Origin: Castanea sativa
Taxonomy: Eukaryota > Streptophyta > Magnoliopsida > Fagales > Fagaceae
Direction: 5' to 3'
Assembly (NCBI RefSeq): GCF_040712315.1
Contig: NC_134013.1
Span: forward strand, 64,139,501 to 64,203,500
Length of the DNA stretch: 64,000 nucleotides
A program made the translations under genes and the position numbers. This document shows positions 12,501 through 22,130 of the stretch, in pieces. The notes beneath the pieces are model-generated. The model saw nothing but the letters and a program-made list of their open reading frames with translations, searched no databases and was not told where the DNA came from. Each line of letters begins with the position of its first letter. Within the stretch, counting starts at the first letter, position 1.

Positions 12501-12515
12501 AACCATCATTTTCAT
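475..12515 (-). CDS. Laccase (multicopper oxidase), 7 exons, 584 aa
   Basis: Secreted p-diphenol:dioxygen oxidoreductase that couples one-electron oxidation of phenolics in the cell wall to reduction of O2 to water. Exons (all GT-AG): 12515-12432, 12280-12129, 8005-7761, 6109-5984, 5384-4793, 3257-2899, 671-475; they sum to 1755 nt with consistent phases. Exons 2 and 3 are 152 and 245 nt, sizes I recall as conserved in plant laccases. Seen: hydrophobic signal peptide (residues 1-20), copper motifs HWHG (78-81), WWHAHSDW (121-128), HPVHLHG (463-469) and [12 protein letters not shown] (525-536), so both copper sites look complete, with Met as the likely axial residue. Many N-glycosylation sequons. 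The usual GEW at the exon 3/4 junction is GSW. The terminal motif and length suggest the LAC14/LAC15 (TT10-like) side of the family; this is inference. Introns 2, 3, 5 and 6 are 1.5-4.1 kb and filled with repeats. The core promoter lies in a tandem array. Confidence 0.93.
1205..1415 (+). repeat. Dispersed MITE-like repeat, 'GTCTGTTTGAAAT' family, copy 1
   Basis: About 210 bp in laccase intron 6, starting near GTCTGTTTGAAATCTGCTTA and ending in an A/T-rich tail with CAAACACACAC. A diverged copy in the same orientation lies at 40516-40712. Non-coding; class unknown. Confidence 0.5.
1517..1757. mobile_element. Small TG...CA element with inverted snRNA-type promoter modules (copy 1)
   Basis: A 241-bp element in laccase intron 6. 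Ends are imperfect inverted repeats TGTGGGGACAC and GTGTCTCCACA, flanked by ATAAT on both sides (weak evidence, because the flank is an AAT microsatellite). Inside are two head-to-head modules: GTCCCACATCG then TTATAAG on the plus strand, and TCCCACATCG then TTATAAG on the minus strand. The element at 49973-50364 has matching ends and modules, so the two form a family. TG...CA ends and a 5-bp duplication recall LTR-type integration, while the inverted ends recall MITEs; class unresolved. Confidence 0.65.
1554..1686. promoter_or_regulatory. Convergent USE + TATA modules, 25-nt spacing
   Basis: Plus strand: GTCCCACATCG at 1554-1564 and TTATAAG at 1590-1596. Minus strand: TCCCACATCG at 1686-1677 and TTATAAG starting at 1651. 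In both, exactly 25 nt separate the two boxes. RTCCCACATCG is the plant snRNA upstream sequence element, and the shorter spacing is the one known for Pol III snRNA genes. Whether these modules are active is unknown. Confidence 0.5.
1758..1797. repeat. (AAT)n microsatellite
   Basis: Uninterrupted AAT repeat next to the element ending at 1757. Confidence 0.9.
2563..2604. repeat. Short hairpin-forming repeat in laccase intron 6
   Basis: GGGTTAGGTGTCACCTAACCC is a near-perfect palindrome, followed by AACCCACT...AGTGGGTT, which can pair with the same arm. Possibly a remnant of a small inverted-repeat element whose outer arms (CTCCAAACTGGG near 2555, CTCCAAATTGGG near 2670) are direct repeats. Confidence 0.4.
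3311..3335. repeat. (AT)n microsatellite
   Basis: Simple AT repeat in laccase intron 5. Confidence 0.85.
5866..5954. repeat. (AAT)n(ATT)n composite microsatellite
   Basis: About 15 AAT units run directly into about 14 ATT units, so the tract is self-complementary and can form a hairpin. It ends about 30 bp beyond the 5' splice site of laccase intron 4. Confidence 0.9.
6540..6828 (+). repeat. Dispersed 'GTTTGGATA' repeat, copy in laccase intron 3
   Basis: Begins GTCCGTTTGGATACAGTTGA and continues through GAAAACTGAAAACTG, AAATAATTTTTAAATGTGTA, ACCGTGGGACCCAC and an ACAGTGNNNNCACAGTA section, ending near AACGCAAACCGCAC. At least six further copies occur in the window in both orientations, so this is a high-copy non-coding repeat, probably a non-autonomous DNA element. 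Confidence 0.65.
7238..7326. repeat. (CT)n(TA)n microsatellite
   Basis: A long CT dinucleotide run followed by TA repeats, in laccase intron 3. Confidence 0.95.
7428..7485. repeat. (AT)n microsatellite
   Basis: Nearly 60 bp of pure AT in laccase intron 3. Confidence 0.95.
7629..7679. repeat. (AC)n(AT)n microsatellite
   Basis: CA repeats passing into TA repeats, about 80 bp from laccase exon 3 on the intron 3 side. Confidence 0.9.
8178..8227. repeat. (CT)n microsatellite
   Basis: CT run in laccase intron 2, about 170 bp upstream of exon 3 in gene direction, so beyond the usual polypyrimidine tract. Confidence 0.9.
8848..8938 (+). repeat. Truncated 'GTTTGGATA' repeat (3' part only)
   Basis: Matches the distal half of the family: TACGGGTCCCGTAAATAGTGC, then CGCAAACG and GCTATCCAAACTC. 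The proximal half is missing. Confidence 0.5.
9005..9165 (-). mobile_element. tRNA-derived SINE, family 1, copy in laccase intron 2
   Basis: 161 bp flanked by the direct repeat AATGGATTT (8996-9004 and 9166-9174). Reading on the minus strand, an A-box-like region (GGTGCAGTGGTCACTCCAC) precedes a B-box-like GGATTCAAGTCTCC, followed by a tail ending in TTGTATAAAAAAA. Matches the copy at 44648-44820 and the interrupted copy at 9734-10599. Confidence 0.8.
9181..9509. repeat. Cluster of simple repeats
   Basis: (ATT)n at 9173-9198, (AAT)n at 9303-9339 and (CT)n at 9480-9509, with AT-rich unique sequence between. No gene seen; all within laccase intron 2. Confidence 0.8.
9734..10599 (-). mobile_element. 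SINE family 1, copy split by an LTR insertion
   Basis: The two halves (9734-9874 and 10577-10599) rejoin into a 164-bp SINE like the 9005-9165 copy once the LTR and one copy of its target site are removed. The whole is flanked by ATAGTATAAC (9724-9733 and 10600-10609), the SINE's own target duplication. More diverged than the other two copies, hence older. Confidence 0.8.
9875..10571. mobile_element. Solo LTR, 697 bp, inserted in a SINE
   Basis: Begins TGTAAGTGCACAATTGCACC and ends TTTTACCCCCCACA, with canonical TG...CA ends, flanked by the 5-bp duplication ATCAT (9870-9874 and 10572-10576). No internal retrotransposon coding sequence follows, so it is a solo LTR left by recombination. GC content exceeds its surroundings. 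It sits in laccase intron 2. Confidence 0.85.
10990..11800. other. Repeat-poor remainder of laccase intron 2
   Basis: Contains two short stretches with a B-box-like GGTTCAAATTCC (near 11015) and, on the opposite strand, TGATTCAAAACCAGATTC read in reverse near 11740. These look like further SINE fragments but lack resolvable ends. No exon with laccase similarity was seen. Confidence 0.3.
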
Positions 12516-12535
12516 TCTCTATTTGCTGTGAAATA

Positions 12536-14012
12536 TGGCCCACTGCACTGTTTTAGGTTAAGCTTAATTATATAATACTTAATTAGTAGTCCTTTTAAGG
12601 TTAGGTAGAGTTGGAATCCTTCCACTTTAGGTTGAATGCTTGTTATAAGGATTAACACTGGACTAAAATATGGCTCACTGCACTGTTTTAGATTAAGCTT
12701 AATTATATAGTACTTAATTAGTAGTCCTTTATTGGGTAGAGTTGGACTCCTTCCACTTTAGGTTGAATGCTTGTTATAAGGATTAACACTGGACTAAAAT
12801 ATGGCTCACTGCACTGTTTTAGGTTAAGCTTAATTATATAGTACTTAATTAGTAGTCCTTTTAAGGTTAGGTAGAGTTGGAATCCTTCCACTTTAGGTTG
12901 AATGCTTGTTATAAGGATTAACACTGGACTAAAATATGGCTCACTGCACTGTTTTAGATTAAGCTTAATTATATAGTACTTAATTAGTAGTCCTTTTAAG
13001 GTTGGGTAGAGTTGGACTCCTTCCACTTTAGGTTGAATGCTTGTTATAAGGATTAACACTGGACTAAAATATGGCTCACTGCACTGTTTTAGATTAAGCT
13101 TAATTATATAGTACTTAATTAGTAGTCCTTTTAAGGTTGGGTAGAGTTGGACTCCTTCCACTTTAGGTTAAATGCTTGTTATAAGGATTAACACTGGACT
13201 AAAATATGGCTCACTGCACTGTTTTAGGTTAAGCTTAATTATATAGTACTTAATTAGTAGTCCTTTTAAGGTTAGGTAGAGTTGGAATCCTTCCACTTTA
13301 GGTTGAATGCTTGTTATAAGGATTAACACTGGACTAAAATATGGCTCACTGCACTGTTTTAGATTAAGCTTAATTATATAGTACTTAATTAGTAGTCCTT
13401 TATTGGGTAGAGTTGGACTCCTTCCACTTTAGGTTGAATGCTTGTTATAAGGATTAACACTGGACTAAAATATGGCTCACTGCACTGTTTTAGGTTAAGC
13501 TTAATTATATAGTACTTAATTAGTAGTCCTTTTAAGGTTAGGTAGAGTTGGATTCCTTCCACTTTAGGTTGAATGCTTGTTATAAGGATTAACACTGGAC
13601 TAAAATATGGCTCACTGCACTGTTTTAGATTAAGCTTAATTATATAGTACTTAATTAGTAGTCCTTTTAAGGTTGGGTAGAGTTGGACTCCTTCCACTTT
13701 AGGTTGAATGCTTGTTATAAGGATTAACACTGGACTAAAATATGGCTCACTGCACTGTTTTAGATTAAGCTTAATTATATAGTACTTAATTAGTAGTCCT
13801 TTTAAGGTTGGGTAGAGTTGGACTCCTTCCACTTTAGGTTAAATGCTTGTTATAAGGATTAACACTGGACTAAAATATGGCTCACTGCACTGTTTTAGGT
13901 TAAACTTAATTATATAGTACTTAATTAGTAGTCCTTTTAAGGTTAGGTAGAGTTGGACTCCTTCCACTTTAGGTTGAATGCTTGATATAAGGATTAATAC
14001 TGGACTAAAATG
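12536..14012. repeat. Minisatellite, about 11 units of 135 bp, in the laccase promoter
   Basis: The landmark TGGCTCACTGCACTG recurs at 12671, 12802, 12937, 13072, 13207, 13342, 13473, 13608, 13743 and 13878, with a first variant copy (TGGCCCACTG) at 12536. Units are 135 bp, except two of 131 bp that lack four bases near CCTTT/ATTGGG. The 131-bp units sit at equivalent places, so 12671-13341 and 13342-14012 are two copies of a 671-bp five-unit higher-order repeat. Open frames of 147 codons on the minus strand are repeat artefacts. Every unit holds TATATAA on the laccase strand. Confidence 0.95.
12567..12574 (-). promoter_or_regulatory. Putative TATA box of the laccase gene
   Basis: ATTATATA on the plus strand reads TATATAAT on the gene strand, about 52 bp upstream of the ATG at 12515. 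This predicts a start near 12540 and a leader of roughly 25 nt. It lies inside the first tandem unit; the same box is repeated about every 135 bp upstream. Confidence 0.55.
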
Positions 14013-14675
14013 CTGGCTGCATGTTAGGTGTGGAGACATGAGAGGTTTCTTCAACATGTAAGGGCAGGTGCATTAGTGATCATTGATTAATGGTCGGCTT
14101 TGCCTAGTACAGTTGCAGCTGGTTGATTGCTTCGATTAGTATTTATATTGAACCACCGAACTGCATGCAGAAGCTGTAGTTCTTGTATTAAAAATAAAAA
14201 CAAGGCAGTAGTTCTAATGGCTGAGAAATGAAAATTCCATTTCCACTAGGATACTGCTATTCCCTGCCTGTGATTAATTGCTGACAAATTGATATTATCT
14301 CTGCACATCATGGATTTTTATTGGATGAGCAACATTTTAGCTGCGAGTCTTTGCTTGGCAAAAATGCAAATAACACCAGTTAAGTTTAGTTAATTATAAT
14401 ATTAATTTGGTACGTTTTATATATATTTTTTTTCATTTTGGTCTTGTAAGTTAACTTTTTGCTATCACCATTAGACGTTAGTCCTCCACTATTCCCTTAA
14501 AAAATTAGTCAATAGATGAAAAGAAGATAAGCAAAACAAGTTCTATAATATTCTTTTAGGGGCACCGAAACTACTTAGTTTATAAAATATAATATATGAG
14601 CAAAATTCCCAGAAGCTTTTTCCAAAATAAGGTCGAAACAAGACATAAGTATAAGATTAAACATTAACATAAGTA
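14013..14675. other. Intergenic, no gene recognised
   Basis: Unique AT-rich sequence upstream of the laccase minisatellite. A segment near 14062-14100 (GGGCAGGTGCATTAGTGATC) resembles one near 27466-27500, suggesting an unresolved dispersed repeat. Nothing else supported. Confidence 0.4.
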
Positions 14676-14821
14676 CAGGGGTGGAGCCAGAAATTTTTGT
14701 TTGAAGGACCAAGTTACGGCACTAATATATTTATCAAAATAACTTCGCATACACATATACGCTTTTTTTAATTATTATATACACACACACATATATATAC
14801 ACACATTTTTTGATTCATAAG

Positions 14822-14857
<36 letters not shown>

Positions 14858-15493
14858 CCAACAACAACAAAAACATAATATTTTTAATCAAAATTATATT
14901 TGATGGCGATCTTTCATAAAATAAAATTCATTTTTACCATTTTCATTGTGAAATTCTTAAAAAGTATTATTTTCGATACAAATGATCAAATTTTATACTA
15001 AAGTTAGTAAAACAATCTTTCTATTGAACTAATGCAATTTTCAAATACTGATCCAAAACTTGGAGGAATAAGTTTAGCTATGAACATATTTGAAGCTATC
15101 TTGTTCTAACCCATTATGTGGCTACTAAAGAGACATTTCATGTGTTGTTTTAGTAACAAGATTTTTTTAAATGAGTCAGTAAATTGTTAATCACCATATA
15201 ACGAGTTGAAAGAAATAGATTTAAACATGTTTGGTGCCAAACTTTATCAAATATTTTACAGATATAAGAGCACATTTTACAATAAAAAAAAGAATTAAGA
15301 AAAATAAAGTTATATCTCTATAACTATTAGACCAATTATTTTTTTTAAGAGCATCATTGGACTGATTCAATTATATGGGGGGGGGCCAACTCTTATTTTT
15401 GTATACTAAATTTAAAAAATATAAAAATAATTATATATATATTTAAAAAAATTCAAAATTTGGGGGGGGGGAACCTATTACTTACCTCCGCCC
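14676..15493. mobile_element. hAT-type non-autonomous element, 818 bp
   Basis: Starts CAGGGGTGGAGCCAG and ends CTTACCTCCGCCC, a short imperfect inverted repeat of the GGGGYGGAG type. Flanked by the 8-bp duplication CATAAGTA (14668-14675 and 15494-15501), as expected for hAT transposition. The interior has AT/AC microsatellites and G-runs but no coding sequence. Confidence 0.75.
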
Positions 15494-15794
15494 CATAAGT
15501 ATCGAAGATATGACATCAATCATAGAATATACATAAGCATTTTATATAACCAAAAATGTTGTGATTACATAAGTGGCATAATACCAAAGAATCACATAAG
15601 AGTCAAGACCTTTTTTGGTACATAACAAAATACAAAAATAAACTAGTACCTAAAATTAGGTTGGAACAAGACATTATTTACATGTACCAAACCTAGATCT
15701 AAAATAAGCTAATACAAAAAATTAGGTTGGAACATGACTTCATCAACATGTGCCAAGCCTAGGCCTAAATAAGCTAGTACAAAATACAAGAACA
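15494..15794. other. Intergenic with short direct repeats
   Basis: Contains three near-repeats of CAAGAC/ACATGAC ... ACATGTRCCAARCCTAG, about 70 bp apart (15600-15800). No coding sequence. Confidence 0.4.
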
Positions 15795-16862
15795 AGACAT
15801 CATCTACATGTCAAACCCAACTATTTACCACCAGTTTGTCTTGAATTTCCTCTTGGCGTTTTTCAAAAAAAGTTCTTTGAATTTCGGTCTTGCTACTTGT
15901 ATCCATAATCATTATTTTTGGTCCTCCTTTTCCATTTCAATACGAAGTATTTCCTTTTCAATCTCAATTCTTTCATCCTCTTTAAGTATTTGAATCTGAA
16001 GCCTTTCCTTTTCAAAACAAATTCTTTCTTCATCCACTTAAACCCTTTCCTTTTCAAAACCAACTCCTTCTTCATATCGAATCCTTTCCACTTTGATACG
16101 AAGAGCCTCTTGTTCTTGGTCGTGGGCTTCTTGAATGTAGTACAATTTCTTTGCCAAATATTCCCCAAAATCTTTATCACCATCCTTTTCATTTCGATTA
16201 GCCTTTTCGGCTTTTATATCAATCAATCTCTCGAACTCCGTTGTGTTATCATCCCCCCCCCCCCTCAACTTCACCAATTGAACTCGAAGTTTGAGGTACC
16301 CTTTTGATGTTTCCTTAGGCGTACTCTACTTTGGTTGGTTCTTCAGCAAAAGCCATCAATGTTCAAATTGGAAATTTCTATTATTGTTGGGTGATGTAGC
16401 TTTATACAAAGCCTTTGCTTGATCAAGCTAAATTACGAAAAAAAAAAAAAAATTAACATTATTAGTATCTTCAAACTATTGCTAAATTAATATTTTGACA
16501 TTGCAATATAATTTGTACCTTGTCTTTGTCAGTCGCATAATTTTGATTCTTTTCTTCAATTTTAGCCATGATCCCACAAAATTTACTTGTCTCCCTATTA
16601 ACCGTAGACCATCGACTTTTTAGGGAGGAAGAAGAATGATTGGTTCCATAGGTATTGTGCATGCTAAAGTATTGCCAAATTTTAGTAGTAGATGTCTCTT
16701 GCTTTTGCTCATTACCACGCTAGTGTTAAGCCATGCCGAGACAAGGAGGACGTCTTCCTCCACAATGAAGTTGCCCACCCGTGTTGCTGTCTTGGGGGTG
16801 ACAATTTCAAGTTTTGGAGAAGAATCTTGAATAGACATTGGAGTATTTTCAGATTTTCTCAA
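15795..16862 (-). pseudogene. Decayed Myb/NAM-associated ORF (Harbinger-linked type)
   Basis: Minus-strand fragments in order: 16862-16700 (GNFIVEEDVLLVSAWLNTS, a Myb/trihelix-like start), then another frame at 16640-16530 (SLKSRWSTVNRETSKFCG and a following acidic stretch), then 16277-15900 (EYLAKKLYYIQEAHDQEQEA and a charged coiled-coil tail with expanded KRKGF-type repeats). This matches plant proteins annotated as 'No apical meristem-associated, C-terminal domain', which often accompany PIF/Harbinger transposases. Frame changes and internal stops show it is dead. The tail is expanded by short direct repeats around 15980-16080. No transposase ORF was recognised nearby. Confidence 0.6.
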
Positions 16863-17854
16863 AAATTGTGCCTCAAAGTTGGAATCAGATTGTAAGATAT
16901 TAGCATATAGGGATATGTTATCATGTGAATCTATCCCTTTTAAATAGTTAATGTAAACAATGACACAACCTACTTATAGACACTCCTACAAAGCACCCAA
17001 AATACCAAGATTATGAGATGACAAAATAAGTCAACCAACTTAAGCAAGCATTTAGAATTTCTACCACAATTAATTCCTAAATGTAAAGAAGACAACCAAC
17101 TAAAGCATTTATGTAGAATTTCTCCCCATACTAACAATGGCTGAAACTCCAAAAGGGTACCAGCTAACAACTGACAATAGGTCAACTAACAATGCAATAT
17201 TGAAGAATTAAGTCTAATGACAAAAGAAAGATAACTATTTAACATTTTCGTCTAGCCATTGGATTCAATTTCACCAAGTGCAGTACCCGGATCATAATTC
17301 CATTGGGATAACCAAATCCTTCAAGAGCAAATCAGTAGCTATTCCCAAAATTGAACCCAAAAAATTGACATAAACACTGTGATTACGTCTTTAATTGGAC
17401 CCTATACTATATGTCATAAACACAAAGTTGTTATTATGCAGAAACTTTTAATTTTCTCTACTTATCCAATGATTTATCCTACTTGCATGATTAGCATCCC
17501 TATAGATCATCAAGGGGACTCCAACTTAGAAGGGGTGGAGAAACAAGCTTTGGATATTCAAATTACTTGGGACATATGTAACATCTTTGGCAACGATTTG
17601 GTGACGATATATACAGGATATTGAAAAGAAAGCTGATTATAGAGCTATTGAAAAGAAAGCTGATTTACAAAGCTAATTTCAAACGGTTATAGAGGAAGAA
17701 GAAAATAATAGATGGAGCTGGAGCTGAGAAATTTGAGACGTATAAAAACAATAACAAAGGAAGAAAAAAAAAATAACATACCTCCGTATCAAAAGCCCAA
17801 TTAAGCTGGAGCTGAGAAACCTAATCCAATTACCCAAATGGTGAGAAATAGAAC
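16863..17854. other. Intergenic, probably 5' part of the decayed transposon-like unit
   Basis: No confident gene. The purine-rich stretch GATGGAGCTGGAGCTGAGAA at about 17712 recurs in part near 17808 (AAGCTGGAGCTGAGAAACC), a local duplication. The right part is interrupted by the hAT element at 17855. Confidence 0.4.
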
Positions 17855-18947
17855 TAGACATGGCAAAATGGGCGGGTCAGGTCGGGTTCGGGTCTGGTTA
17901 ATCGGGTTGCGGGTCGGTCGGGTTGACCCGTATTTTTCACATGAATTTTATTTTTATTTTTATTTTTATAAAGAAAACAACATGTATTTGCCATTTAGAA
18001 AGTTATGTAACAAATTACTAGATGTAAAATGCATTATTTTGAATTCACCACTTATATCAAGAATGAACTTAGTTAAACTTATTAATATTTATTCAATAAT
18101 TTTAAAATTATACAAATCCTAACATTGCTATCTAAAACAAAATAACACAAAGATAACTAAAACAAATACAAAAGTTTTATTTCTACACAATATCAACATT
18201 CCAAAATATAAAACAAAATTACAAATGACTTATTGGATAACTCATTTGATAAAAAATACAAACATGTAAGAAATTTACAATTTTGAAAATTAATTTTATA
18301 ATCTATTCTCAATTGTGGTTGACACTCTATTTCAATTTAAGATATACATTAAAGTTTGTTTGTTTACTTATTTATACATGGTCCCTTTTATGAATATCAT
18401 ATCATTGTTAAGCAACACACACTCTAAGAAATATCATAATTTATTTTGAAAAGTAGTTTATTTTGGACATAAATCGTTAAAAAATAGGTCTAAGCATTCA
18501 TAATTTATGCTAATTTGATACTTTGACTTCACTATTTTTACACTTGTGAATGTTTCTCACACATGTCTACAATTTTAAATTTATATTTTTAACTCTACTG
18601 TAACTAGATTATCTTGACATGTACTTTACTATTTGATATCTAAAAATCTTTACTCATTATAGAATGCTCAACCATTTATCTCTCAATTAATTTGCATGCA
18701 GTTATGTAAATATATCAATTGTTTCCTTAAAACTCACAACAAACAATTAAATCAATATTGTTTTAATTTTACTATTTTTTTACCCAAAAAAAGTTTTAAA
18801 AAAATGATTTTGGTTCGGGTCGGGTCGACCCGCAACAGGTCAACTTGTTTTTGCTTTGGGTCAAAAAAATCGGGTTTGGATTGGATTTTTTCGGGTCGGG
18901 TCGGGTCGGGTCAGGTTAGAAAATTCTGACTTGTTTTGCCATATCTA
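17855..18947. mobile_element. hAT-type element with GGGTCGGGT-rich ends, 1093 bp
   Basis: Terminal inverted repeats TAGACATGGCAAAA and TTTTGCCATATCTA; exact 8-bp duplication AATAGAAC at 17847-17854 and 18948-18955. Subterminal regions are rich in GGGTCGGGT/GACCCG motifs on both sides, while the middle is AT-rich and non-coding. Clustered subterminal motifs are typical transposase-binding regions of hAT elements. The element at 32377-32882 shares the motif style. Confidence 0.85.
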
Positions 18948-19721
18948 AATAGAACCCACCAATTCTTACCCAAAGAATTGATGATTTTGTCGAAGCAAGA
19001 TGACCAAAATGATTGAAGAAACCGTTGAAGTGAGATGATCCAAACAAAACCCCAAAACCGATGGAGCTTCGAATAATCCCAAATCCAAATGAAACCCATA
19101 TTTAAACCAACCAACAAACCCAATCAATCTTTAGTTTGTGGACGGAACAATACAGTGAAGAGAAAAAACATGTAGAGGGAAAGAGAGTGATTGATTGGCA
19201 TGGGGAGAGCGATGGAGCTTCGATGCTACATGGATCCAAATGAAACCCAAATTTAAACTAATGTTTCAAAGCCCTAGAATCTTTGGTCTGGGAGAGAGCA
19301 ATACAGTGAAGCGAAAAAAAAAGGGTAACATGAGTGGCATGGGGAGAGCGATGGGGCTTCTGCAATTGGAAGAGAGAGGGAGAAGAGTGAGACTGAGATG
19401 AGGAGTGTTGTAGCCATGTAGCATGAATTGAAGAGAGAGAGAACGCTAGATATTTTCAATTATACTAATAATATTTATTTTACATCCAAGTGAACAATTG
19501 GTTCTAACCAACTGTTCACAGGTTACAAAATTTTTTAGAAACTCATTCCTAGATAGAGCATGCTTTTTGAGGTTTTGGTTGTAAAATAGCAATTGGGGGT
19601 ATTTACACCCCCCTCCCCAATGCTAATGCTCTCAATGAATCATTATCACGTGATGAAAAGGAATTAAATTAGTATTTGAAAAAGAAATTACATTGCACAC
19701 CTGTGGATTTGCTCCTACTTA
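18948..19721. other. Intergenic with local tandem duplication and a mini-element
   Basis: ATCCAAATGAAACCCA...TTTAAAC and CAATACAGTGAAG...GGCATGGGGAGAGCGATGG occur twice, about 130-150 bp apart (19080-19215 and 19230-19355). At 19556-19631 a 76-bp GAGCAT...ATGCTC sequence matches the 3' end of the Harbinger-like element at 19722-20735 and looks like a deletion derivative. No gene. Confidence 0.5.
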
Positions 19722-20735
19722 GGGCATTCACATCCAAAGTTATAAAAAAAAAAAAAAAAATCTATTTTACTTCTAAAAACTATTTTACCAATTCATTTAA
19801 TAATACACTCAACATTTCAATTTTTATTTTTACATACAAACAAATAAAATAATATAAACCATACAATAAAATAATATTAATTAATCTTCTATCTCCTCAT
19901 TTCTTCCTCTCTGTCTCTCTCTCCATTACAAAGCGATCAACCAATCACCATCGAACCACCACCACCACCACCACAACCATTAGTAACCACCATCACACAT
20001 ACACATACCAGGAATCAAATAAAAAACCCGCAACCTACCCATTGACACCACCACCGCATAACCACCAAAACCCACAACCCCCATGCCACCACCACCACAT
20101 CACCCCACAAAACTCACACCCTAACAGACCCACAGCCCACAATGTCTCCACCATAGCCCCAACCAACCCACAACCACAACCTACAACTTCTCCACCACAA
20201 CTCCAACCAACCCATAGTCCACAACCCACAACTTCTTCATCACAGCCCCACTCGACCCACAATCCACAACCCACCACAACCCCACTCAATCCACAACCCA
20301 AAACCCACATCTCCACCACAACTCCACCCGACCCACAACTTACAACCCACCATGTCTCCCCCACGCCACCACTACCACCGTATGATTTGAGTGAGAAATG
20401 GGACGAGGGAGAGAGAGAGGGAGAATGAATCACAGAGAGAGGGAAGAGATAGAAAATGAATCAGGGAGAGAAGGGAGAAGAGAGAGAGTCAAACTTTGGA
20501 TTGAGGGAGAGACCAAGAGAGATGTTATGAGATAGAGTCAAATAAGAGAGAGAAAGTTATTAGAATAATAAAATTTAGTTTTACCACCCAACTGCAATAA
20601 GTTGTAAATGTACCAACTTATTGTAGCAAGGTGGCAAATTTTGTACAGATACATACCTGAATAAAGTGGGTTTTTGAGTGAATTTGGTTGTAAAATAGCA
20701 ACTTGGGGAGTTTTACACCCCCAATGCTAATGCTC
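19722..20735. mobile_element. PIF/Harbinger-like non-autonomous element
   Basis: Ends GGGCATTCACATC and CAATGCTAATGCTC, preceded by TTA and followed by TAA, resembling the 3-bp target preference of PIF/Harbinger. The interior (19960-20360) is a strand-asymmetric CCACCA/CAACC tract giving proline/histidine frames one way and glycine/tryptophan the other, then a GAGA-rich section. No transposase. A related element lies at 35228-36879. Confidence 0.55.
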
Positions 20736-21657
20736 TAAAAAATGAGTTAAAGTTCCAAATTACAATACTCACATGGCCAGTGGCCACAACATTTCTTAAT
20801 AATTGCGTTACTTTTTTATTTTTAGGCAGCTCTGCATTTAAGTCAGGTGGCGTTAGGATCAACTTTACTTGTAGAAATATATGTACTTTAAAAAACTTAT
20901 ATATATATATATTAAATTATCCTATTTTGATTTTTTTAAATAAAAATGTTGAACTTGACTTGAGAATCACAAGAATTTGGGTTCAACAAAAATAAGAGTA
21001 ATCATACATTCACAACAAATTCTATGTGACAAGTTATTACTAATTTTAATTTGAACTCAATACTGACATCACTTTTTTACCCACCAATAATAACATTTCG
21101 CATAAGATTTATTTTAAATTCTTTTGGACATATCATTACTCCAAAAATAATTCTGCTCCCCAAAACATAATCCTTAACCCCTTAAAAAAAAAAAAGGCTT
21201 AAATAATAATAATAAAAATTAGCCCAAGTAATAACAACAAAAAATCCAAACAAAAACAAAACTAGACTAAACAGCAATAAGTGAATAAATTCTTTAACAA
21301 GAAACCTATTAAAAAATCTCTAATCTTTTAAATTTGTAACTCATTCAATCCATTCGAAAAAAATAATTCCTAATTTCATTTTTCCTTTAAAAACTATACT
21401 AAGAAAAATATTATGACCGTGAGTTCTCCTTGGTAGTACTGACAATTGTGCTCTTTTTGGCTTTGTAGTCACAAAATTTTTTGCTCTCCTTAGCGATGCG
21501 ACTCACAACTATAGCAAATGTTGATACTGTATTTTGTCCAACCTTGGTTAGCATACCAAAATGTTAATTCAAGCCCTAAAAGTGAAAACTATGCTTTTAA
21601 AACTTAAGAAAATGAGGAATTACATGAGGAAAAAAAAAAAAACTTTTTTTCTTTTAT
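20736..21657. other. Intergenic, no gene recognised
   Basis: AT-rich sequence with poly(A)-like tracts and an AT microsatellite near 20900. No coding or terminal-repeat signals that I can support. Confidence 0.5.
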
Positions 21658-21893
21658 TCCAATCGGCCCTAGAATCAATTAATGGCCAAATAAAAACCTT
21701 TGTACATTTTTTAAATGTCAAATAATTTTTTTTAAAATGTGTAAATAGTGCCGTGAGATCCAGTTTTAAAGTTAAATTTGCATTTTTCCGTACTTGCAAG
21801 TCCCGTGAACAGTGCACATAACCCACAGAAAAAACGCTAGACACAAATTTTTTCAATGTAATCCAAACTCAACCTTAGCGTGCCAATGGTGCA
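21658..21893 (+). repeat. 'GTTTGGATA' repeat, truncated copy
   Basis: Retains AAATGTGTAAATAGTGCCGTG, AAGTCCCGTGAACAGTGCAC and GTAATCCAAACTCAA but lacks the standard start. Lies directly before a fuller copy in the same orientation. Confidence 0.55.
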
Positions 21894-21898
21894 CTATG

Positions 21899-22130
21899 GG
21901 TCCGTTTGGATAGAACTTATTGCTGAAAGCTGAAAACTGAAAACTGAAAATTGAAAATACTGTAGCAAAATAATTTTTAAATGTGTAAAAAATTAATGTT
22001 TACTCTTTTTTTACTGTTCATATGCCTTAGTGCACTGTTCATGTCCCATGAACAGTGCACTAAGCGCTGGTCTTAAAAAAAAAAAAAAAAACGTGGAAAG
22101 CTGGACGCAGACGCAACGTGCTATCCAAAC
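21899..22130 (+). repeat. 'GTTTGGATA' repeat, fuller copy
   Basis: Starts GGTCCGTTTGGATAGAACTT and ends ACGCAACGTGCTATCCAAAC; the two termini are short inverted repeats of each other (GTTTGGATAG / CTATCCAAAC). The central ACTGTTCATG...CATGAACAGTGC section is palindromic. Confidence 0.65.

Noticed and set aside
12718..13832. Two 147-codon repetitive minus-strand ORFs
   Set aside because: They are frames across the 135-bp minisatellite; the peptide repeats only because the DNA does, and the array is the laccase promoter region.
12536..14012. Regularly spaced repeats resembling a CRISPR array
   Set aside because: The whole 135-bp unit is repeated with no unique spacers, and this is a plant nuclear sequence.
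20035..20433. Proline/histidine-rich 128-codon frame and its glycine/tryptophan-rich opposite
   Set aside because: Both come from one CCACCA/CAACC low-complexity tract inside a Harbinger-like element; long frames on both strands indicate composition, not coding.
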